64,000 nucleotides of DNA from positions 321,928-385,927 of the forward strand of contig NZ_MLQS01000001.1 of the NCBI RefSeq assembly GCF_001866055.1, given 5' to 3'. A program made the translations under genes and the position numbers. Shown piece by piece: positions 35,601 to 44,752 of the stretch. Each line of letters starts with the position of its first letter. The first letter of the stretch is position 1. The notes under the pieces were generated by a model that was not told the DNA's origin, did not search any database, and saw only the letters and a list, made by a program, of their open reading frames with translations. This DNA is from Anaerobacillus alkalidiazotrophicus (GTDB taxonomy: Bacteria; Bacillota; Bacilli; Bacillales_H; Anaerobacillaceae).

Positions 35601-36884
35601 CTAGCACCCATTCCTTTTCTTTTGTTCAACATCTTTAATCGTTTTTCCATTAGCAATTTTATAAAGACGACTCTTCGGTACATATATCATTTGAGAAGGC
35701 CACAGTCCGTGGTGACCTGAAAATAAATAACTCGTTAAGCACGCAACGAAAAGAAATTCAATTCCTTGTCCATCAAACAGCTCAACCCCCAAAAGGAAAG
35801 CGGCTATCGGAGTATTGGCCCCCCCACAAAACGTTGCAATCATCCCTAAGCCGGCCAGGAAAGACATAGGGAAGTCAATAAAATGATATAAAGTATTACC
35901 TAACGTTGCCCCCATAAAAAATAACGGTATTGCTTCCCCGCCTACAAAACCAGTCCCTAGAGTTACCGCTGTAAAGACGAGCTTAGCCAGAAAGGCATAG
36001 GGAGGAACATCTTGTTTAAATGACTCTTCTAGCATATCTAAACCACGCCCATTGTAATCATAGGAACCGACTATAAATGTTAAAGCAACAATAATCATTC
36101 CTCCAATGAAGGCTCGTAATGCATGGTTTTTCTTAGTATATTTTTCTGAAACCTTATGTATTCCGTGTCTTAATTGGCTATATAACACACTTACCAGACT
36201 AAAAAGAATGGCTAATAAAATGACTTTTGCAAATGACATAAGTGATAGTTCTGGCACAGATTGGATAATAAATGTTTCATGTTGGGTACCCCAAACTTTC
36301 TCGGCCGTATAGTGACCTACAAAACTTGATACTAGACAAGGAACAAGTGCTTTGTATTTCATCTTTCCTAAAGTGACCATTTCCATTCCAAAAATAGCAC
36401 CCGTAATTGGTGTACCAAAAGCTGCGCCGAATCCAGCGCTAATTCCACTCATCAATAAAATCTTGGTATCGATAACGTTTACTTTAAAGAACCTGTTTAC
36501 AGCTTCGGCGACACTTCCTCCCATTTGAATGGCCGCACCTTCTCTGCCTGTCGATCCGCCAAATAAAACTGTCATAAATGTTCCTAAATAGACAATAGGT
36601 CCCAACCTCCGTAGTATCTTGGCCTTACCATGAACCGCCTCAATTACAAGATTATTCCCTTTATACAATTCAGTTCCAGCGCTCGTTCCTAAATTCATAT
36701 ATATGTAACCTAGAACCAATCCTGCTAAAGGAAGACAAAGAATTAACCAAGAATTTCCTTCCCGTGTCTCTCCAAGAAAATCATTGGTATATAAGAGGAA
36801 GGCTGTTGTAGAGCCAATAATTAAACCAATAATTGCTCCAAAAAATATCCATTTGAAAAGAGTTAAAAAAAGATTTTTATACAT
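35601..36884 (-). CDS. CLC-family anion/proton antiporter, fluoride-type features
   Basis: 427 residues with about ten hydrophobic segments. CLC landmarks: GGSTGREGAAIQMGGS (gating Glu in GREG), GISAGFGAAFGTPITGAIFG and GGEAIPLFFMGATLG. The usual GSGIP loop is replaced by a KGNNLVIEAVHG-type segment, which recalls fluoride-exporting CLC-F proteins; this assignment is from memory of family motifs. It would protect the cell from fluoride or exchange chloride. It lies 20 bp downstream of a broken DUF421 gene in the same direction. Confidence 0.85.
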   Translation of the reverse strand: MYKNLFLTLFKWIFFGAIIGLIIGSTTAFLLYTNDFLGETREGNSWLILCLPLAGLVLGYIYMNLGTSAGTELYKGNNLVIEAVHGKAKILRRLGPIVYLGTFMTVLFGGSTGREGAAIQMGGSVAEAVNRFFKVNVIDTKILLMSGISAGFGAAFGTPITGAIFGMEMVTLGKMKYKALVPCLVSSFVGHYTAEKVWGTQHETFIIQSVPELSLMSFAKVILLAILFSLVSVLYSQLRHGIHKVSEKYTKKNHALRAFIGGMIIVALTFIVGSYDYNGRGLDMLEESFKQDVPPYAFLAKLVFTAVTLGTGFVGGEAIPLFFMGATLGNTLYHFIDFPMSFLAGLGMIATFCGGANTPIAAFLLGVELFDGQGIEFLFVACLTSYLFSGHHGLWPSQMIYVPKSRLYKIANGKTIKDVEQKKRNGC

Positions 36885-36904
36885 TTAAGTCCACTTCTAC
36901 TTTC

Positions 36905-37528
36905 TCATTTCAGATGATTTTGAGGTTGTTGTTCATGCTCCTTATGTAATACTTCTGTAAAAAGGTTCTGTGACATACTTGACCCGATTTCTAATGTTTT
37001 GGTTGGTATATTTGGGCTAGCCGTTTGAATCATAGATATCAATATCTGTATATCCTCTTTTGTAGCGGGTTGCTTTTCAGGTTTAAGTAGATAGCCTAAT
37101 TAACAATTTGATTCGATCGTAGCCCACTGTACATCACTTATTTTTTGAATACCTAGTTGTCTCATTCTTACTTCAAGCATATCAACGGATAAACGCATTT
37201 TTCTTAAATGTTCCTCATTAATCTGACCATTTTTAACAACCATGACTGATTTGCTGTAAAAAAAATTTTCAAGCTTGTCGTTTTTCAATACGATATATTC
37301 AATAAACAGGAGTGTAAGGACAAGTAACAAAGTAATAATCAACGTAACCCAAATATTTCGATTCCGCTGAATGATTAATGAACCAACGGCAATCATCATG
37401 ACCGTCTTTGCAACAGTCAACTGTGAAATTGATTTTCTACCAGCCAGCCGCAAAATAAGAACCCCACCAAAAACAATAACAATAGCTTTCCATATAAAAT
37501 GTAAATCCAAGTTATGCTCTCCTTCCAA
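36905..37528 (-). pseudogene. DUF421 protein with an in-frame stop codon
   Basis: The N-terminal 142 residues are DUF421-like (membrane helices near 10-30 and 55-80, GRKSISQLTVAKTVMMIAVGS, then VMVVKNGQINEEHLRKMRLS and WATIESNC). A TAA at 37100-37102 stops it where relatives continue. The same frame goes on for 64 codons (LGYLLKPEKQPATKEDI and onward) to a TGA at 36905-36907, giving the normal family length of about 207. One base change (for example CAA to TAA) explains it. Confidence 0.85.
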
Positions 37529-37791
37529 AGCATTTTACTGCTTTAATATTTTTAACTGAAATAATTTAAATATGTAGAAATGAACACGCAAACTATAAAA
37601 TTGAAAAGGTATGAAAATAATCAGTTAGTAGGTAAAAATGCGTCCGAATACTGCAGGGGGGGTTATGTTCGTTTATTTATGGACCAAAAGGATTTTAAGG
37701 AGGTAATTAATTAGGAAGTTGCAGAAGTTAGCTAAGTCGAAGAGTGATTTAAAACAAAAGAAAAATGAACTTAGCGTTCAACAAAGTTATT

Positions 37792-37879
37792 GAAGTCAGT
37801 AGCTTGACTGAAGTGATCGTGCCGATGGCGCCTGGAGCTAGACAGTTTTCAAGTTAGAAATTTATAAATTGTGATTACA
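37792..37879 (+). repeat. Dispersed repeat family 2, copy 1
   Basis: An 88-bp stretch beginning GAAGTCAGTAGCTTGACTGA and ending AATTGTGATTACA. It aligns without gaps over nearly its whole length with 47794-47881, with the middle diverged. It contains GGCGCCTGGAGCTAGACAG, a sequence type common between Bacillus genes. It lies next to the terminator of the siderophore operon. Confidence 0.8.
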
Positions 37880-37881
37880 TA

Positions 37882-37922
37882 AAAAAAGTCCTCACCCACA
37901 GCTTTCAACTGTTAGTAAGGAT
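37882..37922 (-). terminator. Terminator of the siderophore operon
   Basis: On the minus strand, AAATCCTTACTAACAG pairs with the CTGTGGGTGAGGACTTT side and is followed by seven T. Confidence 0.8.
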
Positions 37923-37927
37923 TTTAT

Positions 37928-38743
37928 TTAAGAATACATTCGCAATTTATTATGATATCTTCCAATTGGTATTACAGAAGGAGAACCCGAAACAGGGTCT
38001 CTTATTACAGTGCAATGGAGACCAAAAATATCCTCAATCAATTTACTTGTAATAACCTTTGAGGGTCCGCCCTCTGTGACAAGCTTTCCTTTATGAAGAG
38101 CAAAGATATGGTCTGCATAACGTGCGGATAAATTGATATCATGAAGAACCATTACAATTGTTGTTCCCCTTTTTCGATTAAGATCTGTTAACAAGTCAAG
38201 AATTTCGACTTGATAAGTAATATCTAAATAGGTTGTTGGTTCATCAAGAAACAATATGTCTGTTTCTTGCGCCAATGCCATTGCAATCCATACACGCTGC
38301 CTTTGACCACCTGAAAGCTCATCAATATTTCGATCGGCAAATTCAGTGATATTCATAATTTCCATTGCATCAGCAACAGCTTCATAATCTTTTTTTGTCC
38401 AACCTTTAAGAAACGTTTGGTGTGGGTATCTTCCTCGTCCCACTAGATCTGCGACCGTTATTCCCTCAGGAACAATTGGTGATTGAGGTAAAAGTCCTAA
38501 CACACGAGCCAATTGTTTTGGGGGAATTTTATTGATTGGTTTTCCATCTAAGGTAACTTGCCCAGATGTAGGTTTAATAAGCTTAGCCATCGTCTTAAGT
38601 AGTGTAGATTTACCACAACCGTTGGCTCCAATAATAATGCTTATTTTATTGCTTGGAATTGAAATACTAACATCATGTAAAATTGTTTGGCTATCGTATC
38701 CAGCAGTGATTCCTTCAGATTGGAAAATATGTGTTGGTTTCAT
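37928..38743 (-). CDS. Siderophore ABC transporter ATPase
   Basis: 271 residues of the FecE/FhuC class: Walker A GANGCGKST, signature LSGGQRQRVW, Walker B ILFLDEPTTYLD and switch VLHDIN. Last gene of a four-gene iron uptake operon under a Fur box. Its start overlaps the stop of the permease gene by one base. Confidence 0.95.
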   Translation of the reverse strand: MKPTHIFQSEGITAGYDSQTILHDVSISIPSNKISIIIGANGCGKSTLLKTMAKLIKPTSGQVTLDGKPINKIPPKQLARVLGLLPQSPIVPEGITVADLVGRGRYPHQTFLKGWTKKDYEAVADAMEIMNITEFADRNIDELSGGQRQRVWIAMALAQETDILFLDEPTTYLDITYQVEILDLLTDLNRKRGTTIVMVLHDINLSARYADHIFALHKGKLVTEGGPSKVITSKLIEDIFGLHCTVIRDPVSGSPSVIPIGRYHNKLRMYS

Positions 38744-39774
38744 TATAAATCTCCCTTTCGATTGATTCGGATTAGCAAGTAGATCAAGTAAGGCGCACCA
38801 AGAATTCCTGTGATTACACCTACAGGGTATCTAGCAGTAAATGCGAATTGTCCAATAAGATCTGATGCTAAAACTAAAATGATCCCAACAAGACCGGCTG
38901 GAATAATGCATGAAAACCCAACACCAACTAGCCTTTTTGCGATAGGACCAGCAAGAAATGCGACAAATGCGATTGGTCCTGTTGCCGCAGTAGCTAAGGC
39001 AATGATAAGTACTGAACTGATAACAAGTACAAGTCTTGTTTTATCAGTATTTACTCCAAGAGAAGTTGCTGCTTGCTCTCCAAGTTCTAACATATCTAAT
39101 CGTTTCCCGAAGACGATGACTATAGGAGTAAATATGAGAACAGTAATGATAAGAGGATAGAGATTCTCCATATTAGCCCCATTAAGACTGCCACTTAGCC
39201 ATCTCATTGCAGTAGGAAGATCGTGTTGCTTACTAATAAGTAATAAATAGGAAATGACCGCGTTTAGCATTGCTTGAATTCCAATTCCTATTAATATTAA
39301 TCTACCAATAGAAAAAGAAGTTCCTTTCGATAATAGAAATATAACTAAAACTGTAGCAAGTCCACCAACAACAGAAGCAATAGAAACAACCATATTACTT
39401 GCATGTAGTACAATGATACAAAAAACAGCAGCTGCACTTGAACCAGCTGTTATTCCAATGACATTTGGGTTTGCTAAAGGATTTCGCAGCATTGTTTGGA
39501 AGATATATCCGCCAACTCCGAAGGCAAATCCAGCAAAAACACCTGCAACCATTCTTGGAAAACGTATCGTGCCCACTGCAAATGATGCACCTTTTACTTC
39601 TTCTCCGAGTAGAACACGTACTACATCCTGAACGGGATAAATCGTGTTACCTAACATAAGCATCGTGCAGCAAAGAGCTAAGGCGATGCTTGCAAGTAAG
39701 GCAGTCACAAGTATAAAACGGCGACGTCTCTTTGTTCTACCTGCTATAATAAGATTCATAGTTTCATTCATCAT
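38743..39774 (-). CDS. Siderophore ABC permease (FecD-type)
   Basis: 343 residues with about ten membrane helices. FecCD landmarks: GVGGYIFQTMLRNPLANPNVIGI near 85 and GPIAFVAFLAGPIAKRLVG near 265. It forms a heterodimer with the neighbouring permease. Overlaps the previous gene by 4 bp. Confidence 0.95.
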   Translation of the reverse strand: MMNETMNLIIAGRTKRRRRFILVTALLASIALALCCTMLMLGNTIYPVQDVVRVLLGEEVKGASFAVGTIRFPRMVAGVFAGFAFGVGGYIFQTMLRNPLANPNVIGITAGSSAAAVFCIIVLHASNMVVSIASVVGGLATVLVIFLLSKGTSFSIGRLILIGIGIQAMLNAVISYLLLISKQHDLPTAMRWLSGSLNGANMENLYPLIITVLIFTPIVIVFGKRLDMLELGEQAATSLGVNTDKTRLVLVISSVLIIALATAATGPIAFVAFLAGPIAKRLVGVGFSCIIPAGLVGIILVLASDLIGQFAFTARYPVGVITGILGAPYLIYLLIRINRKGDL

Positions 39775-40805
39775 AACGCACGCATTTTCGCTTTCATAGT
39801 TAGTAAGATTAAAATAGGAGCCCCAATAAATGCTGTAACTATACCAACTTCTAACTCACTAGGACTCCCAATAATCCTACCGCTTATATCTGATATAGTT
39901 AAAATAATGGCTCCTGTTAAAGCTGACATAGGGATAATATAGCGTAAATCTGGTCCAATAACGAGGCGTATGACGTGAGTAGCTAATAACCCAATAAACC
40001 CAATGGGACCCGCTAGTGCTGTTGCTGCAGCACACAATAGAACACCACCAAAAGCCGCAATAAGTCTAAGCATTCCAGTACGTACTCCTAAACCTTGAGC
40101 AACTTCATCACCTAATGCTAATGCATTCAGTCCTGGAGCCGTAAATAATGCTATTATTATTCCTAAAATAAGAAACGGAATAAAAGTAGAGATCAAGCCC
40201 CAGTCTCCTGATCCAACACTACCAACTTGCCAAAATCTAAATTGATCCATAACATTTGTGCGAGGAATCATTATTGCGATTACTAGAGAGGATAATGCTG
40301 CACTTGTAGCAGCCCCCGCTAAAACGAGTTTAAGGGGCGTGGCACCACCACTCCCCATAGAACCAATTCCGAACACAAAAATGGCAGTTATAATTGCTCC
40401 TACTAGTGCAAGCCCAATAAATTGACTAGCCGAACTAATATTTAAAAAGGAAATCCCCAAAACTACAAAGAGAGCTGCCCCTGTGTTGACTCCTAAAATA
40501 CTAGGATCTGCAATAGGATTACGAGTAACTGATTGCATAAGAGCTCCAGAAACTCCTAATGCAGCACCACACATCAAACTAAATACAGTCCTAGCAATTC
40601 TTTGGCGAACAACATTTGCTTCGTGGGACTGTACATCTGGGTTAAATAAACCATTCATTAGTTCAGTCCATCCAATTATACGAGAGCCAAAGGCAAGTGA
40701 TGCCAATACACATATACCGAGTAAAATAATAAGAAGAATCAGAACTCTTATAAAATTTTTCGGCATAAGTAACTGCTTGTTTTCTGAAACGGATGAGTTA
40801 AACAT
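39771..40805 (-). CDS. Siderophore ABC permease (FecC-type)
   Basis: 344 residues, ten predicted helices. GVSGALMQSVTRNPIADPSILG and GPIGFIGLLATHVIRLVIG are the FecCD coupling and signature regions. The partner permease follows, overlapping by 4 bp; the binding-protein gene is 1 bp upstream, so all are translated as one block. Confidence 0.95.
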   Translation of the reverse strand: MFNSSVSENKQLLMPKNFIRVLILLIILLGICVLASLAFGSRIIGWTELMNGLFNPDVQSHEANVVRQRIARTVFSLMCGAALGVSGALMQSVTRNPIADPSILGVNTGAALFVVLGISFLNISSASQFIGLALVGAIITAIFVFGIGSMGSGGATPLKLVLAGAATSAALSSLVIAIMIPRTNVMDQFRFWQVGSVGSGDWGLISTFIPFLILGIIIALFTAPGLNALALGDEVAQGLGVRTGMLRLIAAFGGVLLCAAATALAGPIGFIGLLATHVIRLVIGPDLRYIIPMSALTGAIILTISDISGRIIGSPSELEVGIVTAFIGAPILILLTMKAKMRAL

Positions 40806-40806
40806 T

Positions 40807-41874
40807 TTATTTTAACTTGCTAGCTGCTTCTGAAATTAAACTTACATATTCATCAATTGTATACTCAATTGAAAGTGGATTTGGATTTCCAGCCGCTGCT
40901 AACGGAGTGTTATCTCCAATAACTGCAACAGATCCTCTTTTGATTGCTGGAACTTGCCCAAGAATTGGATCAGCTTGCAGTGCTTGCAATGTATTTTCAT
41001 CTCCATATGTGATTAAAACTTCAACATCATTAAGTGCATCTGCATTTTCAGCACTTAATTCGATATAAAAACTATTTGGATCAGCAATATGAACCTTAAG
41101 ACTTTCAGGGTATTCCATTCCTAACTCACCAAGGAACTCCCCACGCGGGTCTGCAGGTGTGTAAACATAAAATTTAGATAAATCTGTCGCATTAATCATA
41201 GTAAATGCAGCTTTTTTACCTTTAATTTCTGGATACTTATTTGCAGTATCTTGAATTAATTTCTCTGTATCAGCAATAAGTTGTTTACCTTCTTCTTCCA
41301 TTCCCATACCCATGGAATTGAATTTAATTTGATCGCGCCAAGAAGTTACCCAAGGGCCAGTTTCATATGCTACTACTGGAGCAATTTGACTTAAAGTATC
41401 ATAATCTTCTTGAGTGATTCCTGAGTATGCTGCAAGAATGACATCTGGATTAGCGTCTGAAATTGCTTCAAAATCTAAACCATCAGTATCTTGGAAGAGA
41501 TTCGGATTTTCTTCACCTAGTTCTTTTAATTTCTCTGCAGTCCAAGGTAACATTCCGCTTTCATCTTGAACTCCATAGTTAGCAGCTGAAAAACCTACAG
41601 GCACAACATCAAGAGCAAGAACAACGTCATGATTTGCCCATGAAATAGTAGCAACGCGCTCAGGTTTCTTTTCAATTACTGTTTCCCCAAATGCATGCTT
41701 GATAACGATTGGATATTCATTTGTTACCTCTACAGAATCAGTTGTTTCCGTGTTAGTCGGCTCGCTCGTTGTTGGTTCTGAACTTGACTGCTGACCAGAG
41801 CAACCAACTAGTGCAAACATAAGCATTGTAATCAGTAGTGTTGCAATTAATGAAATTTTTCGTTTTAGATTCAT
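40807..41874 (-). CDS. Siderophore-binding lipoprotein
   Basis: 355 residues. Signal with lipobox LVGC (Cys near 25), a Ser/Thr/Glu linker, then the two-lobe iron-siderophore binding fold: KHAFGETVIEKKPERVATISW, DVILAAYSG and GSVAVIGDNTPLAAAG, YTIDEYVSLI at the end. First gene of the operon, behind a Fur box at 41902-41916. The ligand (catecholate, hydroxamate or citrate type) is not readable. Confidence 0.95.
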   Translation of the reverse strand: MNLKRKISLIATLLITMLMFALVGCSGQQSSSEPTTSEPTNTETTDSVEVTNEYPIVIKHAFGETVIEKKPERVATISWANHDVVLALDVVPVGFSAANYGVQDESGMLPWTAEKLKELGEENPNLFQDTDGLDFEAISDANPDVILAAYSGITQEDYDTLSQIAPVVAYETGPWVTSWRDQIKFNSMGMGMEEEGKQLIADTEKLIQDTANKYPEIKGKKAAFTMINATDLSKFYVYTPADPRGEFLGELGMEYPESLKVHIADPNSFYIELSAENADALNDVEVLITYGDENTLQALQADPILGQVPAIKRGSVAVIGDNTPLAAAGNPNPLSIEYTIDEYVSLISEAASKLK

Positions 41875-41901
41875 TTATATACCCATCCTCGTCGCGTTTT
41901 T

Positions 41902-41916
41902 TGATAATGATTATTA
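41902..41916. promoter_or_regulatory. Fur box of the siderophore operon
   Basis: TGATAATGATTATTA matches the Bacillus 7-1-7 Fur consensus (TGATAATNATTATCA) at 14 of 15 positions, about 30 bp before the binding-protein start. Confidence 0.9.
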
Positions 41917-42046
41917 ATATCATTTATTATAGTTTTTAAAAACAGTTTGTCAATGAAATTTCTTATATAACTTAGGAGCGATAGTTAATAAAGTCGGTTA
42001 CAAATTATTCCTATTACATTTTGTTTCATTTTACATTCGTTATTAA

Positions 42047-42643
42047 CTATTTCTTTAATTCAACCCCATTTATTTTTAAATGATCATTAAATACCTCTAA
42101 TATTAATGGAAGATCCTCTGATTTTTGCCATGTTGAAGTATTCCAGATATTCGATTCCTTTAATGCTCTAGGGCAATGAATATAACATTCCTCTACATCT
42201 ATTCCTATCCCTAGTAATGGAGTTTTACCTTTTAAACTCATTTTATCTAAGATTTTTTCATCTTTAATAATCGTTGCTCGCCCGTTAATACGCAGCACCT
42301 CTTCTAATCCTGGAATTAAAAATACAAGACCCACATTAGGATTAGATAGTATATTTATAATTGAATCTAGTCTTCTATTTCCAGGACGATCTGGTATTAC
42401 TAATTGATGTTTATTTAAAATGCTAATAGTACCAGGCAAATCACCTCGTGGCGAAACATCACATTTTCCTTCTCCATTGGCTGTGGCAAGAAAAAAGATT
42501 GGTGACACAGATATCATTTTTTTGCAATGCTCGTCTAAAAAAGGAATACTTTTCTTTACTATCAATTCATGCGGCTGCCCGATAATTTCTCTAACTTCCT
42601 CCTCTAATGTAATTGCACTACGTGAAAAATTTACTTTCTCCAT
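42047..42643 (-). CDS. PPOX-class FMN flavoprotein (MSMEG_1061-like)
   Basis: 198 residues of the pyridoxamine-phosphate-oxidase-like split barrel: FFLATANGEGKCDVSPRGD near 52, IPDRPGNRRLDSIINILSNPNVGL near 84 and LRINGRATI. The ECYIHCPRALKES stretch near the C-terminus is typical of this subgroup. It probably uses FMN or F420 for a reduction; substrate unknown. Its start is the ATG at 42643 (a TTG lies one codon earlier). It lies upstream of the iron operon and points the same way, but has no Fur box of its own. Confidence 0.85.
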   Translation of the reverse strand: MEKVNFSRSAITLEEEVREIIGQPHELIVKKSIPFLDEHCKKMISVSPIFFLATANGEGKCDVSPRGDLPGTISILNKHQLVIPDRPGNRRLDSIINILSNPNVGLVFLIPGLEEVLRINGRATIIKDEKILDKMSLKGKTPLLGIGIDVEECYIHCPRALKESNIWNTSTWQKSEDLPLILEVFNDHLKINGVELKK

Positions 42644-43022
42644 CAAATCAACTCTTTCTTAGGCTTTTAACAAAGTAAATTCAATTTCTAGCATAAGATG
42701 TCTCTACCTTTGTGTCTGCTAGTAATAATAACCAGTCGACCAACTAAATAGTAACTAGAATGAACAACTCAGTTTTGAGTTCTAAGTAAAATTTAACCCT
42801 CAAACGACACTTTCAAAAATCAGAAAAATCATACTGGCTGAAAACAGAAAATCCTATCTTAAGAATCATTTAAAAGGTTGAACTCAAGTGCAATGTTAAT
42901 TGTATATGATAATCATTATCACAGGAATACCTGCACCTAATTTAATTATTTTTGCAACTCATCTAATTGAAAAATATAAAATGATGGAATATACTTTCTT
43001 TAAAAGGAGAATGAATGAAAGA
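42644..43022. other. Divergent spacer between the PPOX gene and the iron-linked AraC gene
   Basis: It holds the Fur box at 42907-42921 and the AAAGGAGA near 43003. The stretch 42644-42880 shows nothing else. The open frame seen from 42900 is not used because it begins inside the Fur box. Confidence 0.6.
42907..42921. promoter_or_regulatory. Perfect Fur box before the AraC regulator
   Basis: TGATAATCATTATCA is an exact 7-1-7 palindrome. It lies 100 bp upstream of the AraC-family gene and probably overlaps its promoter. Confidence 0.93.
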
Positions 43023-44024
43023 ATGATCATAACGTCTTACCAACAATCTAAGTCTACAATTTTAGAAAAACTAACTTTTACTAAAATTGAATTTGAAAAT
43101 TATACATTATACACGAATAAAACTAGACCTGAACTTGGTTACCTTATTAATCATTCAAGAGAAGGTTATTATGATTTACTAATTGCTGACTATACAATAC
43201 CTGAGGATTTCTCGCTGATCTTTGATAATCCGGAGTTATTAATGCGGTTTGGGGTAGTTTATGAAGGTGAAACACAGTTTAAGATGGAAAATAATCCTGT
43301 ATACTCTTTTACTCCTTCATCATTTTTTGTTCTTGAAAAAGATCTTAAAGTTACAACGACGTGGAAAAAAGGACAACATTTTCACGGAACCGAAATAACT
43401 ATATTCGAAAATTATTTTAACGAAATTTTAAAGCCTAATTTTCCAAACATCATTGATTTTCAATCATTAATTAAGAACTATACTTATATTTATCTACCCT
43501 TGGATATTATTGATATCATTGGCCAATTACAATGTTTAAATCACGAAAATTCTTTAACTAGCATTTATTTAGAAAGTAAGATTTTAGAGTGCATCGCTAT
43601 ATTAATAAATGAAGTTACAAAATCTAAGGAAAATGCTTTTACAAATCAAATTGACTATGGAAATATCCAAGTTGGTTCCAACAGAATAATGAAACTAACC
43701 TTTTCTGACATTCAGGCCATTAAAAAAGCCCATGATATTTTACAAAAAAATTATTGTAATCCCCCTACTATTAAAGCCTTAAGTAAGATGGTATTTTTAA
43801 ATGAACAAAAGTTGAAGGCTGGATTTTCGAAGCTTTATCACACATCCATCGGAGAATATATAAATAACCTAAGAATGTCTCTTGCTACAAATCTTTTATC
43901 TACCACCGATTTAAGTATTGAAGAAATTGCTCATAAAGTTGGTTATAACTACTCCGCAAACTTTTCTAAAATGTTTAAAAAAACTTATGGAAAAACTCCG
44001 TTAAAATTTAGAAAGACAAAATAA
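43023..44024 (+). CDS. AraC-family iron-uptake regulator (PchR/YbtA-like)
   Basis: About 333 residues. The C-terminal 100 residues carry two helix-turn-helix units (ALSKMVFLNEQKLKAGFSKLYH and IEEIAHKVGYNYSANFSKMF, then GKTPLKFRK). The N-terminal part (VYEGETQFKME, TTTWKKGQHFHGTEITIFE) resembles siderophore-sensing PchR-type proteins. Start: AAAGGAGA (43003-43010) is too close to the ATG at 43011 and spaced 12 nt from the ATG at 43023; the latter is preferred but not certain. A Fur box lies upstream and a Fur-controlled siderophore operon is nearby, so it likely activates that operon when its siderophore arrives. Confidence 0.87.
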   Translation: MIITSYQQSKSTILEKLTFTKIEFENYTLYTNKTRPELGYLINHSREGYYDLLIADYTIPEDFSLIFDNPELLMRFGVVYEGETQFKMENNPVYSFTPSSFFVLEKDLKVTTTWKKGQHFHGTEITIFENYFNEILKPNFPNIIDFQSLIKNYTYIYLPLDIIDIIGQLQCLNHENSLTSIYLESKILECIAILINEVTKSKENAFTNQIDYGNIQVGSNRIMKLTFSDIQAIKKAHDILQKNYCNPPTIKALSKMVFLNEQKLKAGFSKLYHTSIGEYINNLRMSLATNLLSTTDLSIEEIAHKVGYNYSANFSKMFKKTYGKTPLKFRKTK

Positions 44025-44144
44025 CGGACAAGGACGAACTATAAAAGAATTGCTAGATTGCTTCATGGAAGTAGCCCATGAAGCAAAAAGGAAGAATATC
44101 TACACTCACTATTCACTGTCATCATTTATTACGGCATAGTAATC

Positions 44145-44283
44145 GTCAAATACGAAAAGACGATCACTTTGAATGGAATCGTCGCTTTGGTGCTAATTCT
44201 TTACCAGTATCGTTGAACTGCGCAGCAAGAGATCCTGTTATAACTGATAGGTCTTGTTCAACTAAAGGTCAGTTAGTTGAATA
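44145..44283 (+). repeat. Dispersed repeat family 3, best copy
   Basis: Contains GTCAAATACGAAAAGACGAT, TTTACCAGTATCGTTGAACT, GCGCAGCAAGAGATCC and GGTCTTGTTCAACTAAAGG. The same series, more diverged, is seen at 30568-30690, and the core at 23610 and 45886. An open frame across it (44078-44284) is not considered a gene. The flanks 44025-44144 and 44284-44429 show nothing else. Confidence 0.65.
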
Positions 44284-44429
44284 AGCAATCTTCTTTTTTA
44301 TCAATTACAGAGTTCGAAGTTAATTGTAAATCCTTTTAAATTTAATTTCACTGGATAAATTTCTTTACCAGTTAGATACTAACTCTAGTGTTATTTTTCA
44401 ACACTAAACTCAATGTGGAGGGATATACT

Positions 44430-44549
44430 TTGGATATTCTTTTTAGTTTATTCTCAAGCGTAATTACTGCGGGAGTTAGAGTAGCATTCTTCTTTAGCAA
44501 TATCATATTCAGATTAAATACGATGTTAAGGATGCAATCTCTAAATTAA
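44430..44549 (+). CDS. Possible 39-residue membrane peptide
   Basis: GGAGG (44418-44422) lies 7 nt before a TTG that opens 39 codons. The product begins MDILFSLFSSVITAGVRVAF, is strongly hydrophobic to residue 27, and ends in a basic/polar tail (RLNTMLRMQSLN). A strong terminator follows 46 bp later (44595-44629), so a short transcript is plausible. No family recognised. Confidence 0.45.
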   Translation: MDILFSLFSSVITAGVRVAFFFSNIIFRLNTMLRMQSLN

Positions 44550-44594
44550 ATTATTGAATATTCATCAAGTATTACCTTGTGTACATTGTTTACG

Positions 44595-44629
44595 AAAAAG
44601 GCAAGCCAAGTATTTTGCTTGCCTTTTTT
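44595..44629 (+). terminator. Intrinsic terminator
   Basis: AAAAAGGCAAGC / GCTTGCCTTTTTT, after the small membrane ORF. Confidence 0.92.
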
Positions 44630-44752
44630 AGTTAATACACATTCATACTTATATAAATAACTCTCAAGAATTCAAACTTTACATTTCCTTTATATTTTTT
44701 AAAAAGATTATATTTCTCCTAATTAGTAAAATATACTTTATGAGGTGATTTT

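Noticed and set aside
42900..43022. Longer N-terminus for the iron-linked AraC protein
   Set aside because: The start would lie within or beside the Fur box, with no ribosome site; AAAGGAGA favours the later ATG codons.
44078..44284. 68-codon open frame
   Set aside because: It overlaps the degenerate family 3 repeat and has no protein-like features.
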